From Pseudochrobactrum kiredjianiae (GTDB taxonomy: Bacteria > Pseudomonadota > Alphaproteobacteria > Rhizobiales > Rhizobiaceae): a stretch of 64,000 nt of DNA. Both the position numbers and the translations under genes were made by a program. Where the stretch lies: positions 186,001-250,000 of the forward strand of contig NZ_JAUCBM010000006.1 of assembly GCF_030362795.1 (NCBI RefSeq), written 5' to 3'. The notes beneath the pieces are model-generated. The model did no database searches and was not told where the DNA came from. It worked only from the letters and a program-made list of their open reading frames with translations. Shown here piece by piece: positions 28,474 through 37,326 of the stretch (position 1 is the stretch's first letter; every line of letters starts with the position of its first letter).

Positions 28474-29355
28474 ATGAACTGGGATGATATTCGCATATTC
28501 CTCGCTGTTGCCCGCTCCGGACAAATTCTCGGCGCAGCCAAAAAACTCGGCCTCAATCACACAACAGTGTCGCGCAGGCTGACAGCCCTTGAAGACAGCC
28601 TGCACACAACCCTGCTGAACCGGCGCACCAATGGCTCGGAACTCACGCAGGCCGGAGAGGAACTTCTGCACTCAGCAGAGAGAATGGAAGCGGAGATGCT
28701 CAGTGCCCATGCCCATCTGGCAGGCGCTGATATTGCACTGGCAGGCACAATCCGTATCGGTGCGCCCGATGGTTTCGGGGTGAATTTTCTGAGTCCCAGA
28801 CTGGCTCGGTTTTCTGCCCTTTATCCCGATCTCACCATTCAGCTTGTGCCGGTTCCACGCTCTTTTTCACTTTCAAGACGCGAGGTGGATATTGCCATCA
28901 GCGTAGAACGACCGGAAACCGGCAGACTGATTGCCCGCAAACTCACCGGCTATAATCTCGGCCTTTATGCACATAAAGATTATCTGGAGCGCTACGGCAC
29001 ACCGCAAAATGTAGAGGACTTAATCCACCACCGGTTGATCGGCTATGTCGAAGATCTGGTTGCCAATCCGACATTGGATTATGCACGTGAGATTAGCCGT
29101 GACTGGAAACCGGCTTTTGAAGTTTCCAGTGCTTTAGGACAAGCCGAAGCCGTGAAAGCAGGAGCAGGCATTGGCATTCTGCATGGCTTTATCGCCCGCG
29201 AACACAAGGAATTAATCGAGATCCTGCCGCATAAGCGCATCAAGCGCTCATATTGGCTGTCTTATCATGAAAGCGCCAGAACTTTGCGGCGTATCCATAT
29301 TGTTGCAGATTTTGTCTCAGGACTGGTTGAACAGGAACGTCACCTGTTCAGCTGA
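28474..29355 (+). CDS. LysR-family transcriptional regulator
   Basis: The 293-residue protein starts with a LysR-type winged helix (WDDIRIFLAVARSGQILGAAKKLGLNHTTVSRRLTALEDSL) and continues with a substrate-binding domain (GTIRIGAPDGFGVNFLSPRLARFSALYPDL). It is divergent from mmsA, which makes mmsA or valine/inositol catabolism the most likely target. The 3' end overlaps the convergent DUF1275 gene by eight bases. Confidence 0.93.
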   Translation: MNWDDIRIFLAVARSGQILGAAKKLGLNHTTVSRRLTALEDSLHTTLLNRRTNGSELTQAGEELLHSAERMEAEMLSAHAHLAGADIALAGTIRIGAPDGFGVNFLSPRLARFSALYPDLTIQLVPVPRSFSLSRREVDIAISVERPETGRLIARKLTGYNLGLYAHKDYLERYGTPQNVEDLIHHRLIGYVEDLVANPTLDYAREISRDWKPAFEVSSALGQAEAVKAGAGIGILHGFIAREHKELIEILPHKRIKRSYWLSYHESARTLRRIHIVADFVSGLVEQERHLFS

Positions 29356-30022
29356 CATATTCCGGCTCTTTAAACAGGATGATGCAAAGCATGACCGACA
29401 GAACAGTCACCGGCAAGACCAGCGACCAAAGGCCAACTATATTATAGAGTACCGCACCGCTGGCAGCCCCCAACACCAGCGAAAACCAGACATAAACATG
29501 CTGCAACCAGCGTGTCCGCGGTGCGTAACCGCGCATGGCTTTGGCCAGATCACTGGCAGCATTAAAAATGGTACCGGTTACAAAGGTCGTCCCAAGCCGC
29601 GCGGCGCCAAAAGGCTTAAACACGGCATTCTGCGCGCCCATCGCCGCGGCCAGCAGCATCACCGGCATCGGAGCCAATTGCGGTAGCTGGTTCAGCAGCA
29701 TTGTACTCAGCAAAAGAACGATGATTAATGCCGTCACCCGTCCTGAATACCAGCGCGTTTCGCGGACACTGATAAGGGAAGCGAAAAACGCCCCGCCAAA
29801 AAACAATCCGATCAGTGTCAGCGGCATAAATAGCCCCTGCCCGCGCAATAATTGCGCTGCCCTGCCATCGGGTCCGCTCATTGCCAGACCGAATTGCGTT
29901 GTATTTCCGCTCATGAAAGAAGCGAAATAACCACCCAGCTCAATAAAGGCGAGCGCATCGACAAATCCGGCAACCGCAGTCAAGACCAAACCAGATATCA
30001 AGCGGACGGGAGGCGTCATCAC
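29348..30022 (-). CDS. DUF1275 (YoaK-like) membrane protein
   Basis: The 224-residue protein has about six hydrophobic segments and the family opening VAGFVDALAFIELGGYFASFMSGNTTQ with the conserved SGN-T motif. It also has AAAMGAQNAVFKPFGAARLGTTFVTGTI. DUF1275 proteins are inner-membrane proteins of unknown function, possibly transporters. An ATG one codon further in (30019) is an equally good start. Confidence 0.9.
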   Translation of the reverse strand: MMTPPVRLISGLVLTAVAGFVDALAFIELGGYFASFMSGNTTQFGLAMSGPDGRAAQLLRGQGLFMPLTLIGLFFGGAFFASLISVRETRWYSGRVTALIIVLLLSTMLLNQLPQLAPMPVMLLAAAMGAQNAVFKPFGAARLGTTFVTGTIFNAASDLAKAMRGYAPRTRWLQHVYVWFSLVLGAASGAVLYNIVGLWSLVLPVTVLSVMLCIILFKEPEYVS

Positions 30023-30054
30023 AACTCACTTAACGGCATTTTACAAACACAAAG

Positions 30055-30077
30055 CCCGCCGGATTTTCCGGCAGGCC
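30055..30077 (-). terminator. Terminator after the GlsB/YeaQ-type gene
   Basis: On the minus strand GCC-T-GCCGG pairs with CCGGC-GGGC around AAAAT and is followed by TTTGTGTTTGT. It separates the small membrane gene from the DUF1275 gene. Confidence 0.65.
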
Positions 30078-30099
30078 GTAATAAACAGATTTTAAAAGA

Positions 30100-30354
30100 T
30101 CACGCTCGTTTTACAAGCCGGAGAATGACCAGCAGGATAACGGCACCGATAAATGCGTTCACAATTGCGGCAATAACACCGCCCCCGATTGCAAATCCCA
30201 GACGCGGTAACAACCAACCGGCCAGAAACGCACCGATCACACCGACAACAATATTGCCAAGCATGCCGAAACCACCGCCACGCACAACCTGCCCCGCCAG
30301 CCAGCCGGCAACGAGACCTACGATCAGAAAAACCAGTAAACTCTCTACACCCAT
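30100..30354 (-). CDS. GlsB/YeaQ/YmgE family small membrane protein
   Basis: The 84-residue protein is almost wholly hydrophobic with three predicted membrane helices and the family glycine patterns (GLVAGWLAGQVVRGGGFGML, GNIVVGVIGAFLAGWL). Members are inner-membrane proteins often induced by stress. The ATG at 30354 is chosen for the CGGAGAG just upstream; a longer reading from 30402 would add 16 polar residues. Confidence 0.9.
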   Translation of the reverse strand: MGVESLLVFLIVGLVAGWLAGQVVRGGGFGMLGNIVVGVIGAFLAGWLLPRLGFAIGGGVIAAIVNAFIGAVILLVILRLVKRA

Positions 30355-30697
30355 TATGCTCTCCGATATGAATTGCTGCCTGCCCGTTTTTGCATCACGC
30401 ATTTTCGACGAGCCACCAACAGATTAACGCATTAGACGCCATATGGATGCATCATAAAATCAATAAATATGACAGGCTAACCAGACAATTCAGCAAAACA
30501 AAAAACGGTCTGGCAGATTATTACTCAATGTACGAAATAAGTCTCTCCCCCATTGCCTTCTCTTACAAATTAACAATAATTTAACAAAAGCCTTATTTTC
30601 ATCTCTAAAAACAGCAATAGTAACAACCGAACATGACGCTTGGTGAAATGCTGCTCATTGATAGCTTTTCAGGCGCCGGTTCTGATAGGATATACGG
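30355..30697. other. Divergent intergenic region before the HWE kinase gene
   Basis: These 343 bases are AT-rich and must hold the promoters of the small membrane protein gene and the kinase gene. I see no repeat, RNA gene or clear sigma-factor site. Confidence 0.4.
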
Positions 30698-32578
30698 GTG
30701 GAAACCATATGGGATACCTCAGCCAGTAATTTACATGGCCTGTCCGAAGGCTCTTCTTTATTTCAGGCCGCGCTGCCGCGATTTACTACAGTGAATCGCG
30801 AGAATGATCCTGTGCTCGATAATCTGGTTGCTTTAGCGGCTGGTATTTCTGATGCGCCGGTTGCGGCAATCAATCTGATCTCACAGGAACAGCAGATTTT
30901 TAAAGCTATCCACGGCCTCAATCTTGCTGCACCGCCAGCCGGACATAGCTTTTGCCGGCAAACTTTGCTTGCCGAAGACATTTTTATCATAAGCGATGCA
31001 AGCACAACACCGGTTTTTGCCACAGAACCTTTTGTGCAAGGGAGCACATCCTATCGCTTTTATGCCGGAGTAAAGCTGACCGGTAGTGATGGTACGATCT
31101 TCGGTACTCTGCTGATACTGGATAAAAAACCACGCAGTCTGACTGCTGTGCAGCTCAAAGATTTGCGCAGACTGGCAAAGCTTGCAAGCGCCCATATCGA
31201 CATGCAAAATCAGCTTTTCCAGCAGCAGCAAAAACAGCAGCTCAATCAACTCATCATTGATAATGCGCTGGACTATGCCATCATCACCACATCACTGAAC
31301 GGGCAGGTTACGAGCTGGAATGCCGGTGCGCAAAGATTATTCGGCTGGACGGAAGACGAAATCCTCAAATCTTCGGTCGATATCCTGTTCACGCCAGAGG
31401 AGCGGGAGAAAAATGTTCCCGATATGCGCCGTGTAACTGCATTGCACCATCGGCAGGATGCCGTGGAACGCTGGCATCTGCGAAAAGACGGCAGCCGGTT
31501 CTGGGCAAGCGGACAGCTTTTACCGCTTTATGATCAGAACGGACATATACAGGGGTTTCTGAAAATCCTGATCGACCGCACATTTATCCGCGATCAGCAG
31601 GAACGTCTGCGCGAGCAGGAAGAAATGCTGCGCCTGTCTCAGGAGGCAGGTGGTATTGGCGCTTTCGATATTAATCTCAGCAGCCGTGCAATCACTGTCA
31701 CCAATCAGATCCGGCAGATTTTTGGCATTGCACCGGATAGCAATATTACCATCGAACTATTTGAAAACCTGATGTCGCCATCAGAAAACAATCAGGCCGG
31801 AAACTCTGAATCTCTTGCTTTACCCAGCTCCGGCCATAGTGAATATCGAATTCAACGGCTGGATAATAAAGAAGAACGCTGGGTTGCGCTTTCCACGGAA
31901 CTGATCCCTGATGATGAGGGAAACACCATCCGTATGCGCGGCATTGTTCAGGATATTACCGGCCGCAAACTGGCAGAAGAACAGCAGGCAATGTTGACGG
32001 CAGAGCTTGTGCATCGCAGTAAAAACATTTTGGCAATTATTCAGGGCATCGCCAATCAGACTTTGCGCAACACGACCAGCGCTGAAGGTGCGAGAGCGGC
32101 TTTTGAAGCCCGTATCATGGCACTCAGTAAAGCACAGGATGTATTGATCCACGGGACAAAATCCTCAAGTGCCGATCTTGCCGACATTGTCAGCAATAGC
32201 CTGTCCGTCCATGCGGGAGCGGATGAAAAACGTATCCGCATTACCGGAACATCCGCCATTCTGGGCTCCAGACAATCGCTGTCCATGGTCATGGCACTGC
32301 ATGAACTCGGCACCAATGCCGTTAAATATGGCGCGCTTTCAACAGCTGACGGTTATATTGAAATCAGCTGGTATTTCGATAATGGCCGTTTCCTGTTTCA
32401 CTGGGCAGAAAGAAACGGCCCTGCAGTTATTAAACCCGAAAGGCGGGGATTTGGTTCCCGCCTGATTGAACGTACACTGGCCGCCAGCCTTGGCGGCACC
32501 GCGGAACTGCATTATCAGCCTCAAGGGCTTGAGTTTCAGCTCAACGCACCAGCCAATAATATGCGCCACGATCTTTAA
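30698..32578 (+). CDS. HWE-family sensor histidine kinase with GAF and two PAS domains
   Basis: The 626-residue protein has a GAF domain (about 35-165), a first PAS domain (185-295, with SLNGQVTSWNAGAQRLFGW), a second PAS domain (310-425) and an HWE-type kinase core. The phospho-acceptor is His439 in ELVHRSKNILAIIQG. Other marks are ALHELGTNAVKYGAL (N box) and the FHWAERNGP segment that carries the family W-x-E. There is no membrane segment, so it senses a cytoplasmic cue through GAF and PAS; no light-sensing LOV cysteine (GRNCRFLQ-like) is present. No response regulator is adjacent. The start is a GTG with TAGGA upstream. Confidence 0.92.
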   Translation: METIWDTSASNLHGLSEGSSLFQAALPRFTTVNRENDPVLDNLVALAAGISDAPVAAINLISQEQQIFKAIHGLNLAAPPAGHSFCRQTLLAEDIFIISDASTTPVFATEPFVQGSTSYRFYAGVKLTGSDGTIFGTLLILDKKPRSLTAVQLKDLRRLAKLASAHIDMQNQLFQQQQKQQLNQLIIDNALDYAIITTSLNGQVTSWNAGAQRLFGWTEDEILKSSVDILFTPEEREKNVPDMRRVTALHHRQDAVERWHLRKDGSRFWASGQLLPLYDQNGHIQGFLKILIDRTFIRDQQERLREQEEMLRLSQEAGGIGAFDINLSSRAITVTNQIRQIFGIAPDSNITIELFENLMSPSENNQAGNSESLALPSSGHSEYRIQRLDNKEERWVALSTELIPDDEGNTIRMRGIVQDITGRKLAEEQQAMLTAELVHRSKNILAIIQGIANQTLRNTTSAEGARAAFEARIMALSKAQDVLIHGTKSSSADLADIVSNSLSVHAGADEKRIRITGTSAILGSRQSLSMVMALHELGTNAVKYGALSTADGYIEISWYFDNGRFLFHWAERNGPAVIKPERRGFGSRLIERTLAASLGGTAELHYQPQGLEFQLNAPANNMRHDL

Positions 32579-32580
32579 AG

Positions 32581-32615
32581 AAAAACGCCGCTCTTATATT
32601 CAGAGCGGCATTTTT
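32581..32615. terminator. Bidirectional terminator between HWE kinase and rppH
   Basis: AAAAACGCCGCTCT pairs with AGAGCGGCATTTTT, two bases after the kinase stop and just before the convergent rppH stop. Confidence 0.88.
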
Positions 32616-32621
32616 GAAGCA

Positions 32622-33134
32622 TCAGGCCAGATGTTTGAATGCTTTAACAACTTCATCATACACACCGCGTTTGAACGGCACGATCAGTTCCGGTAACTCC
32701 AACATTGGTTTCCATGCCCACATATCAAATTCGGCATCATGGCCACCAGGCGGCGGGTTGATCGCAATTTCGCTCTCATCCCCTTCAAAGCGATAGGCGA
32801 ACCAGCGCTGTGTTTGTCCGCGATATTTGCCTTTGAGAGCAATCCCCATCAAATGTTCAGGCAGATCATAATTGATCCAGTCCGGTGCTTCAGCCAACAG
32901 GCTGACCGTACGCATGCCGGTTTCCTCATAGAGTTCACGCAGTGATGCTGTTGCCGGATCTTCGCCTTTATCAATGCCACCCTGCGGCATTTGCCAGAGC
33001 TGTGTTGCACCTTCCATCTCGCCATTTGGCTCAACGATACGGCGGCCAGCCCAGACTTTGCCTTCACGATTCAAAACCATAATACCGACGCACGGGCGAT
33101 AAGGCAGCAATGCAGGATCACGCTTTTCAGTCAT
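32622..33134 (-). CDS. rppH: RNA pyrophosphohydrolase RppH (Nudix)
   Basis: RppH removes pyrophosphate from 5'-triphosphate mRNA and so starts decay by RNase E. The 170-residue protein has the Nudix box [20 protein letters not shown] followed by TG (about residues 53-74) and family segments [21 protein letters not shown] and WQMPQGG. In Bartonella and Brucella the same protein is known as the invasion-associated IalA. It is the last gene of the leftward block, 38 bases past the ctpA terminator region. Confidence 0.95.
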   Translation of the reverse strand: MTEKRDPALLPYRPCVGIMVLNREGKVWAGRRIVEPNGEMEGATQLWQMPQGGIDKGEDPATASLRELYEETGMRTVSLLAEAPDWINYDLPEHLMGIALKGKYRGQTQRWFAYRFEGDESEIAINPPPGGHDAEFDMWAWKPMLELPELIVPFKRGVYDEVVKAFKHLA

Positions 33135-33171
33135 TCTCTTCTCTTCAGTTTATGATTTAAAACTACAGACA

Positions 33172-33199
33172 AAAAACGCGGGGACTGCCCCGCGTTTTT
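33172..33199 (-). terminator. Terminator after ctpA
   Basis: AAAAACGCGGGG pairs with CCCCGCGTTTTT around ACTG. It lies between ctpA and rppH, so rppH may need its own promoter or read-through. Confidence 0.88.
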
Positions 33200-33214
33200 C
33201 TGAAGTGTATAAGC

Positions 33215-34552
33215 TTAGTTTTTATCAGGCTTCGGCAGATCTTTCTTAGGATCCGGCGGGAATGCTGCATTGGCCATTTCGCCACGCAGCAGTTTCATGG
33301 CTTCGCCTAGCTGAATGTCGTCTTTCGGCTCCAAAGGCACATAGGCCGATGAACCGGAACCGGCATCATCTTCATCCGCACCCTTAATGTGGCCTTTCAG
33401 ACCGGCTTCGCCCTTAGTTGTAACATCACGGCCTTTCAGCTCATCCGGCAGCGGCTGTTCCACCTTGATATCCGGTGTAATGCCCTTGCCCTGAATGGAT
33501 TTGCCTGACGGCGTGTAATAGAGCGCAGTGGTCAGACGCAGTGAACCATTTTCACCCAGCGGGATAATGGTTTGCACAGAGCCTTTACCGAAGGATTGCG
33601 TTCCAAGAACGGTCGCACGGCGGTGATCCTGCAGCGCACCGGCCACAATTTCAGACGCACTGGCAGAACCGCCATTGATCAGAACGATCACCGGTTTGCC
33701 TTTCGTCAGATCGCCTGAGCGGGCATCAAAGCGGGTAACATCCTGCGGATCACGGCCACGGGTGGAAACAACTTCGCCCTTGTCGAGGAAGGCATCGGAC
33801 ACAGCAACGGCCTGATCGAGCAAACCACCCGGATTAAGACGCAGATCAAGCACATAGCCTTTCAGCTTGTTCTCTGGAATCTGTGACTGAATATCCTTGA
33901 TCGCCTTGGTCAGATCATCGGACGTCTTTTCCGTGAAGGAAATCACGCGCAGATAACCGACATCATTCTCAACGCGGTAGCGGACAGCTTTAACCTTGAT
34001 GATCGCACGTTTGATCGAAAGCTTGATCGGCTTATCAGCGCCCTGACGGATCAGCGTCAGTTCAATAGCTTCATCAACCGGCCCGCGCATTTTATCAACG
34101 GCATCATTGAGCGTCAGACCACGCACTTCCGCACCATTGATCTGGCTAATCAGATCGCCTGCCAGAACACCGGCTTTCGATGCCGGCGTATCATCAATCG
34201 GGGCAATAACCTTCACCAGATCATTTTCCATGGTGACTTCAATGCCGAGACCGCCGAACTCACCCTTGGTCTGCACGCGCATATCCTGCGCAGCCTCAGG
34301 GTTGAGGTAAGACGAATGCGGATCAAGCGAGGTCAGCATACCGTTGATCGCAGTTTCGATCAGCTTCTTATCTTCAGGCGGCGTCACATATTGCTGGCGC
34401 ACACGCTCAAAAATATCGCCGAAAATCGCGAGTTCTTTATAAGTATCGTTGCCAGCAGCATTGGCAATCGCAGCCGGTGCTCCCTGCACAGCAACCATCG
34501 CCGAAGCCCCCATTAAGGCACCTGCGAAAAGAAGCGACATTTTACGTATCAT
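33215..34552 (-). CDS. ctpA: C-terminal processing protease, S41 family
   Basis: The 445-residue periplasmic serine protease has a signal segment (about 1-28, LLFAGALMGASAMVAVQGAPA), a PDZ domain (GGLGIEVTMENDLVKVIAPI, DDTPASKAGVLAGDLISQI) and the S41 catalytic domain. The catalytic Ser is in NGGSASASEIVAGALQDH and the Lys in QSFGKGSVQ. A Ser/Asp/Glu-rich tail ends in DPKKDLPKPDKN. GGAAGGA before the ATG at 34552 fixes the start over a 20-residue longer reading. It overlaps the end of the envC-like gene by 11 bases, so the two are co-translated; CtpA with an EnvC-like activator suggests joint control of cell-wall hydrolases. Confidence 0.94.
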   Translation of the reverse strand: MIRKMSLLFAGALMGASAMVAVQGAPAAIANAAGNDTYKELAIFGDIFERVRQQYVTPPEDKKLIETAINGMLTSLDPHSSYLNPEAAQDMRVQTKGEFGGLGIEVTMENDLVKVIAPIDDTPASKAGVLAGDLISQINGAEVRGLTLNDAVDKMRGPVDEAIELTLIRQGADKPIKLSIKRAIIKVKAVRYRVENDVGYLRVISFTEKTSDDLTKAIKDIQSQIPENKLKGYVLDLRLNPGGLLDQAVAVSDAFLDKGEVVSTRGRDPQDVTRFDARSGDLTKGKPVIVLINGGSASASEIVAGALQDHRRATVLGTQSFGKGSVQTIIPLGENGSLRLTTALYYTPSGKSIQGKGITPDIKVEQPLPDELKGRDVTTKGEAGLKGHIKGADEDDAGSGSSAYVPLEPKDDIQLGEAMKLLRGEMANAAFPPDPKKDLPKPDKN

Positions 34553-35900
34553 CTTGTGTCCTTCCGGAATGCCGCTCGGTCCACCACGGGGTCGGATCGA
34601 CGGATTTCCCATCTTTTCGAAATTCTATGTAAAGCATCGGTGAAGAATTACCACTCCCCAGTGACGCAACACTGGTTAAAAGCTTATCTCCCATAGCCCC
34701 GACCGGCTCACCGGCCAGCACAAACCGGCCTTGTTGCACATTGATTCTGCTTAATCCCGCCATGACGATATGATATCCGCTGCCAACATCAAGGATTAAC
34801 AGCTGTCCGTAAGAACGAAATGCTCCCGCATAAAGCACAACGCCATCAGAAGGTGACGTAATCGTGGCACTTTGCGGTGTTTGCAGCATTTGTCCGGCCT
34901 GCGGACGACCAAAATCATCCTTCTGACCAAACTTTTTTGTGATTTTTCCGCTGGCAGGCAAAACCAGCTGCCCACGCAGAGACTCAAAATCGACACGCGA
35001 CAGCAGTGAATTCTCACCAGGCTGGGCAGCACGCTCCTGCCCATCTGCCAGTCTTTGCTCTTCCGCTTCCCGCGCAGCATCGGCAGCGGTGCGCACTTTA
35101 TCCATACGCGCCTGCAAAGAGGCGATCAGATCTTTAAGGCTGGTGGCTTTTTTCGCCAATCCTTCTGCGTGAAGACGTTCAGCTTTCAATTCCTCTTCAG
35201 ACTGGCTATAGAGCTTCTGCTTTTCTTCCAGCAACAGTTCCTGCTTCTGCCGCTCTTCTGCTTGCGCCGTGCGGCTAGCTGTCAGCCGTTCCTGCTCGTC
35301 TTTGATCGAGGCTTGCAGGCGCTGCATCTCTTTCAGATCAGCCATTAATTCCAGAGTCTGCGCCCGCATTTCTGGCACCACTGCGCCAAGCAATACGGCC
35401 GAGCGCACGGAAGCCAGCGCATCATCAGGGCGCACCAGAATGGCAGGCGGCGGATTGAGCCCCATGCGCTGCAAAGCGGCCAACACTTCCGCCAGTACTT
35501 TGCGGCGTGAGCGTAATGACAGCCGAATGCCGTCTTCCTGCTCACTGAGTGCAATCAGTTTCTGACCAGCGGCTTCAATATCTTCCGAAAGTTTCTTGTC
35601 TGTCTTGGCAGACTGGATCAATGCAGCGGTAATGGTTGCCTGATCTTTTTTCAGCTCAGATACACTTGTTTCTAGCTGCTGCAGTTTTTCTTTCGACAGC
35701 GCAATCTCGCTGTTAATCGCATTGAGACTGCCCGATACCGTTTGGTGCTGTTGTTCCAACGGCACCGGTGCCGCTTCCTGTGCAAGCGTCACGCCCGACA
35801 TCAGCATCAACAAACCAGCAGACAAAGCGCATCTGGCCGGAGCGGCACAAATGCGCCCCATCAAATGAAGCCGGAAAGAACTGCTGCTGTTATTCATCAA
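34542..35900 (-). CDS. EnvC-like murein hydrolase activator with degenerate LytM domain
   Basis: The 452-residue protein has a signal peptide (to about residue 40), a long coiled coil (about 50-270, rich in Glu, Gln, Lys) and a C-terminal LytM/M23 domain (about 320-430, KITKKFGQKDDFGRPQAG). Active M23 peptidases need the zinc ligands of HxxxD and HxH; here the first site reads PQAGQML and the last reads VMAGLS, so the ligands are missing. This is the pattern of EnvC/NlpD activators, which stimulate amidases at division. The stop overlaps ctpA. Its own promoter region carries two palindromes. Confidence 0.9.
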   Translation of the reverse strand: MMNNSSSSFRLHLMGRICAAPARCALSAGLLMLMSGVTLAQEAAPVPLEQQHQTVSGSLNAINSEIALSKEKLQQLETSVSELKKDQATITAALIQSAKTDKKLSEDIEAAGQKLIALSEQEDGIRLSLRSRRKVLAEVLAALQRMGLNPPPAILVRPDDALASVRSAVLLGAVVPEMRAQTLELMADLKEMQRLQASIKDEQERLTASRTAQAEERQKQELLLEEKQKLYSQSEEELKAERLHAEGLAKKATSLKDLIASLQARMDKVRTAADAAREAEEQRLADGQERAAQPGENSLLSRVDFESLRGQLVLPASGKITKKFGQKDDFGRPQAGQMLQTPQSATITSPSDGVVLYAGAFRSYGQLLILDVGSGYHIVMAGLSRINVQQGRFVLAGEPVGAMGDKLLTSVASLGSGNSSPMLYIEFRKDGKSVDPTPWWTERHSGRTQDDT

Positions 35901-36015
35901 AATTCAAATACTGATCCGTTGCGGTCACTCAATTATAGCGGTGAATCTATAACAAAGATTATCCGTATCAAAATCCGTCTGTAAATGCCTGAGATACAAC
36001 AGCAGGGCACTTTTT

Positions 36016-36055
36016 AGAGAGGTTCTGGTTATAACTGAATCGTCAGAACCGCTAC
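36016..36055 (+). repeat. Imperfect 40-nt palindrome, related to hairpin 1 of the Bru-RS-like repeats
   Basis: AGAGAGGTTCTGG and TCAGAACCGCTAC flank a TTATAACTGAAT centre. Length and bases match the first hairpin of the element at 22349, including TGAA-CCGT/TGAATCGT. It lies just after the stop of rlmH, in the gap before the envC-like gene. Confidence 0.6.
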
Positions 36056-36079
36056 GCATTTGTACCGGTGAGACTTCAA

Positions 36080-36562
36080 TCACACACGATGATAAGGATG
36101 ACCGGAGAGAATGGTCACCGCACGGTATAATTGCTCAGCAATCAGAATACGTGCCAGCTGATGCGGCCATGTCATTTTGCCCATCGCCAGCACCAGATCA
36201 GCCCGCGCCCGCAATTGCGGATCATGACCGTCAGGCCCGCCGAGGGCTAAGATCAATTGCCTTTTGCCGCCATCACGGATTTTGCCCATTTGCTCAGCAA
36301 AAGCCTCAGAGCCCAGCTCCTTACCGCGCTCATCCAGCAGGATCAGCGCCGCGCCATTATCCAGGGCTTCATAGACACGTGTCGCTTCATCGGCCTTGCG
36401 TTGATCCGCATTGCCGCCCCTGCTTTCCGTAATCTCACTGACACCGGTAAACTCAAAACCCAGAGCCGTTCCGGCTTTGGTAAAACGGTCAAAATAACGC
36501 TCCGCCAGCTCCCTCTCAGGACCAGCTTTCATTTTCCCGACCGCATAAACTGTAACACGCAT
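36080..36562 (-). CDS. rlmH: 23S rRNA pseudouridine-1915 N3-methyltransferase RlmH
   Basis: The 160-residue SPOUT methyltransferase modifies pseudouridine 1915 of 23S rRNA in helix 69. Seen are MRVTVYAVGKMKAGPERELAERY at the N terminus, ALILLDERGKELGSEAFAEQM, and LILALGGPDGHDPQLRARADLVLAMGKMTWPHQLARILIAEQLYRA with the SAM-binding trefoil knot and the conserved GGPxGH. It keeps the standard place next to rsfS. The ATG at 36562 is preferred over a TTG two codons upstream. Confidence 0.95.
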   Translation of the reverse strand: MRVTVYAVGKMKAGPERELAERYFDRFTKAGTALGFEFTGVSEITESRGGNADQRKADEATRVYEALDNGAALILLDERGKELGSEAFAEQMGKIRDGGKRQLILALGGPDGHDPQLRARADLVLAMGKMTWPHQLARILIAEQLYRAVTILSGHPYHRV

Positions 36563-36664
36563 AATCAAAAACCTCTGCCTGCCATATGATGCAGGCAGTT
36601 TCAGTCTGTGTCAGTAGCATGCCGTCACAAACCGGCATGCCCGTCTTTGAAGAAATTATGCTCT

Positions 36665-36713
36665 ACAGCATAATTTTTTAAACTTGAATCAGTTTAAGGT
36701 AAAATTATGCTGT
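36665..36713. repeat. 49-nt AT-rich palindrome
   Basis: ACAGCATAATTTT and AAAATTATGCTGT flank TTAAACTTGAATCAGTTTAAGGT, which itself is nearly palindromic. A second short palindrome, AATTATGCT-CTAC-AGCATAATT, overlaps its left arm. It lies in the rsfS-rlmH gap together with repeat copy C. Confidence 0.7.
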
Positions 36714-36727
36714 AAATATAAAGTGTT

Positions 36728-36767
36728 AGAGCGACCATTGTGCGCCCAAGAGGGCGCACGGCGCTCT
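36728..36767 (+). repeat. 40-bp palindromic repeat, copy C
   Basis: AGAGCGACCATTGTGCGCCC to GGGCGCACGGCGCTCT, preceded by AAAGTGTT as in copy B. Its last two bases are shared with the rsfS stop codon (36766-36768), so the repeat abuts the gene. Confidence 0.87.
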
Positions 36768-37191
36768 AATGCACTGGCTTTTTACGCGGATTAAATTCAT
36801 CCGCTTCCGCTGTGAGCCAGATTTTTTCGATATTATAAAACTCACGGATTTCCGGATGGAAAATATGAACGATAATATCGCCCGTATCGACCAGAACCCA
36901 GTCTGCTGATTCAAGACCTTCGATCTGAATATCACGCACACCGATTTCTTTCAGCGCACGCAGCAAATGGTCAGCCACCGCACCGACATGGCGCTGTGAA
37001 CGACCTGAAGCGATTACCATATAATCGCCCAGTGCGGATTTTCCGCGCAGATCAATGGAAATAATATCTTCGGCCTTGGAGTCTTCAAGACTTGCAAGCA
37101 GAACTTCTAAAGCATGGGACACAGTGGCTTCGCCGCTGATCTCTGCTGATGAAGGCGTGGTAACACCCTTCTTGTCAATTGCTGTTCTCAA
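36766..37191 (-). CDS. rsfS: Ribosome silencing factor RsfS
   Basis: RsfS binds L14 on the 50S subunit and blocks joining of the subunits when nutrients are low. The DUF143 fold is clear: ALEVLLASLEDSKAEDIISIDL, DYMVIASGRSQRHVGAVADHLL and DWVLVDTGDIIVHIFHPEIREFYNIEKIW. I chose TTG 37191 because GGAAAGG lies six bases upstream; a GTG at 37221 would add ten residues without a binding site. A roughly 17-residue tail after the domain ends in NPRKKPVH. It sits between nadD and rlmH as in most bacteria. Confidence 0.93.
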   Translation of the reverse strand: MRTAIDKKGVTTPSSAEISGEATVSHALEVLLASLEDSKAEDIISIDLRGKSALGDYMVIASGRSQRHVGAVADHLLRALKEIGVRDIQIEGLESADWVLVDTGDIIVHIFHPEIREFYNIEKIWLTAEADEFNPRKKPVH

Positions 37192-37326
37192 TGAGTACCT
37201 TTCCGTGAAGAACAACGCCACACGGTAACTACGCCCCGTGCAACACTAAAAGTGGCAGAGTCCTGTGTCTGTTTCAAGACACGGCTCTTGTAAATTTTCT
37301 GACCGCTATGTCAGCTTATATCTAAA

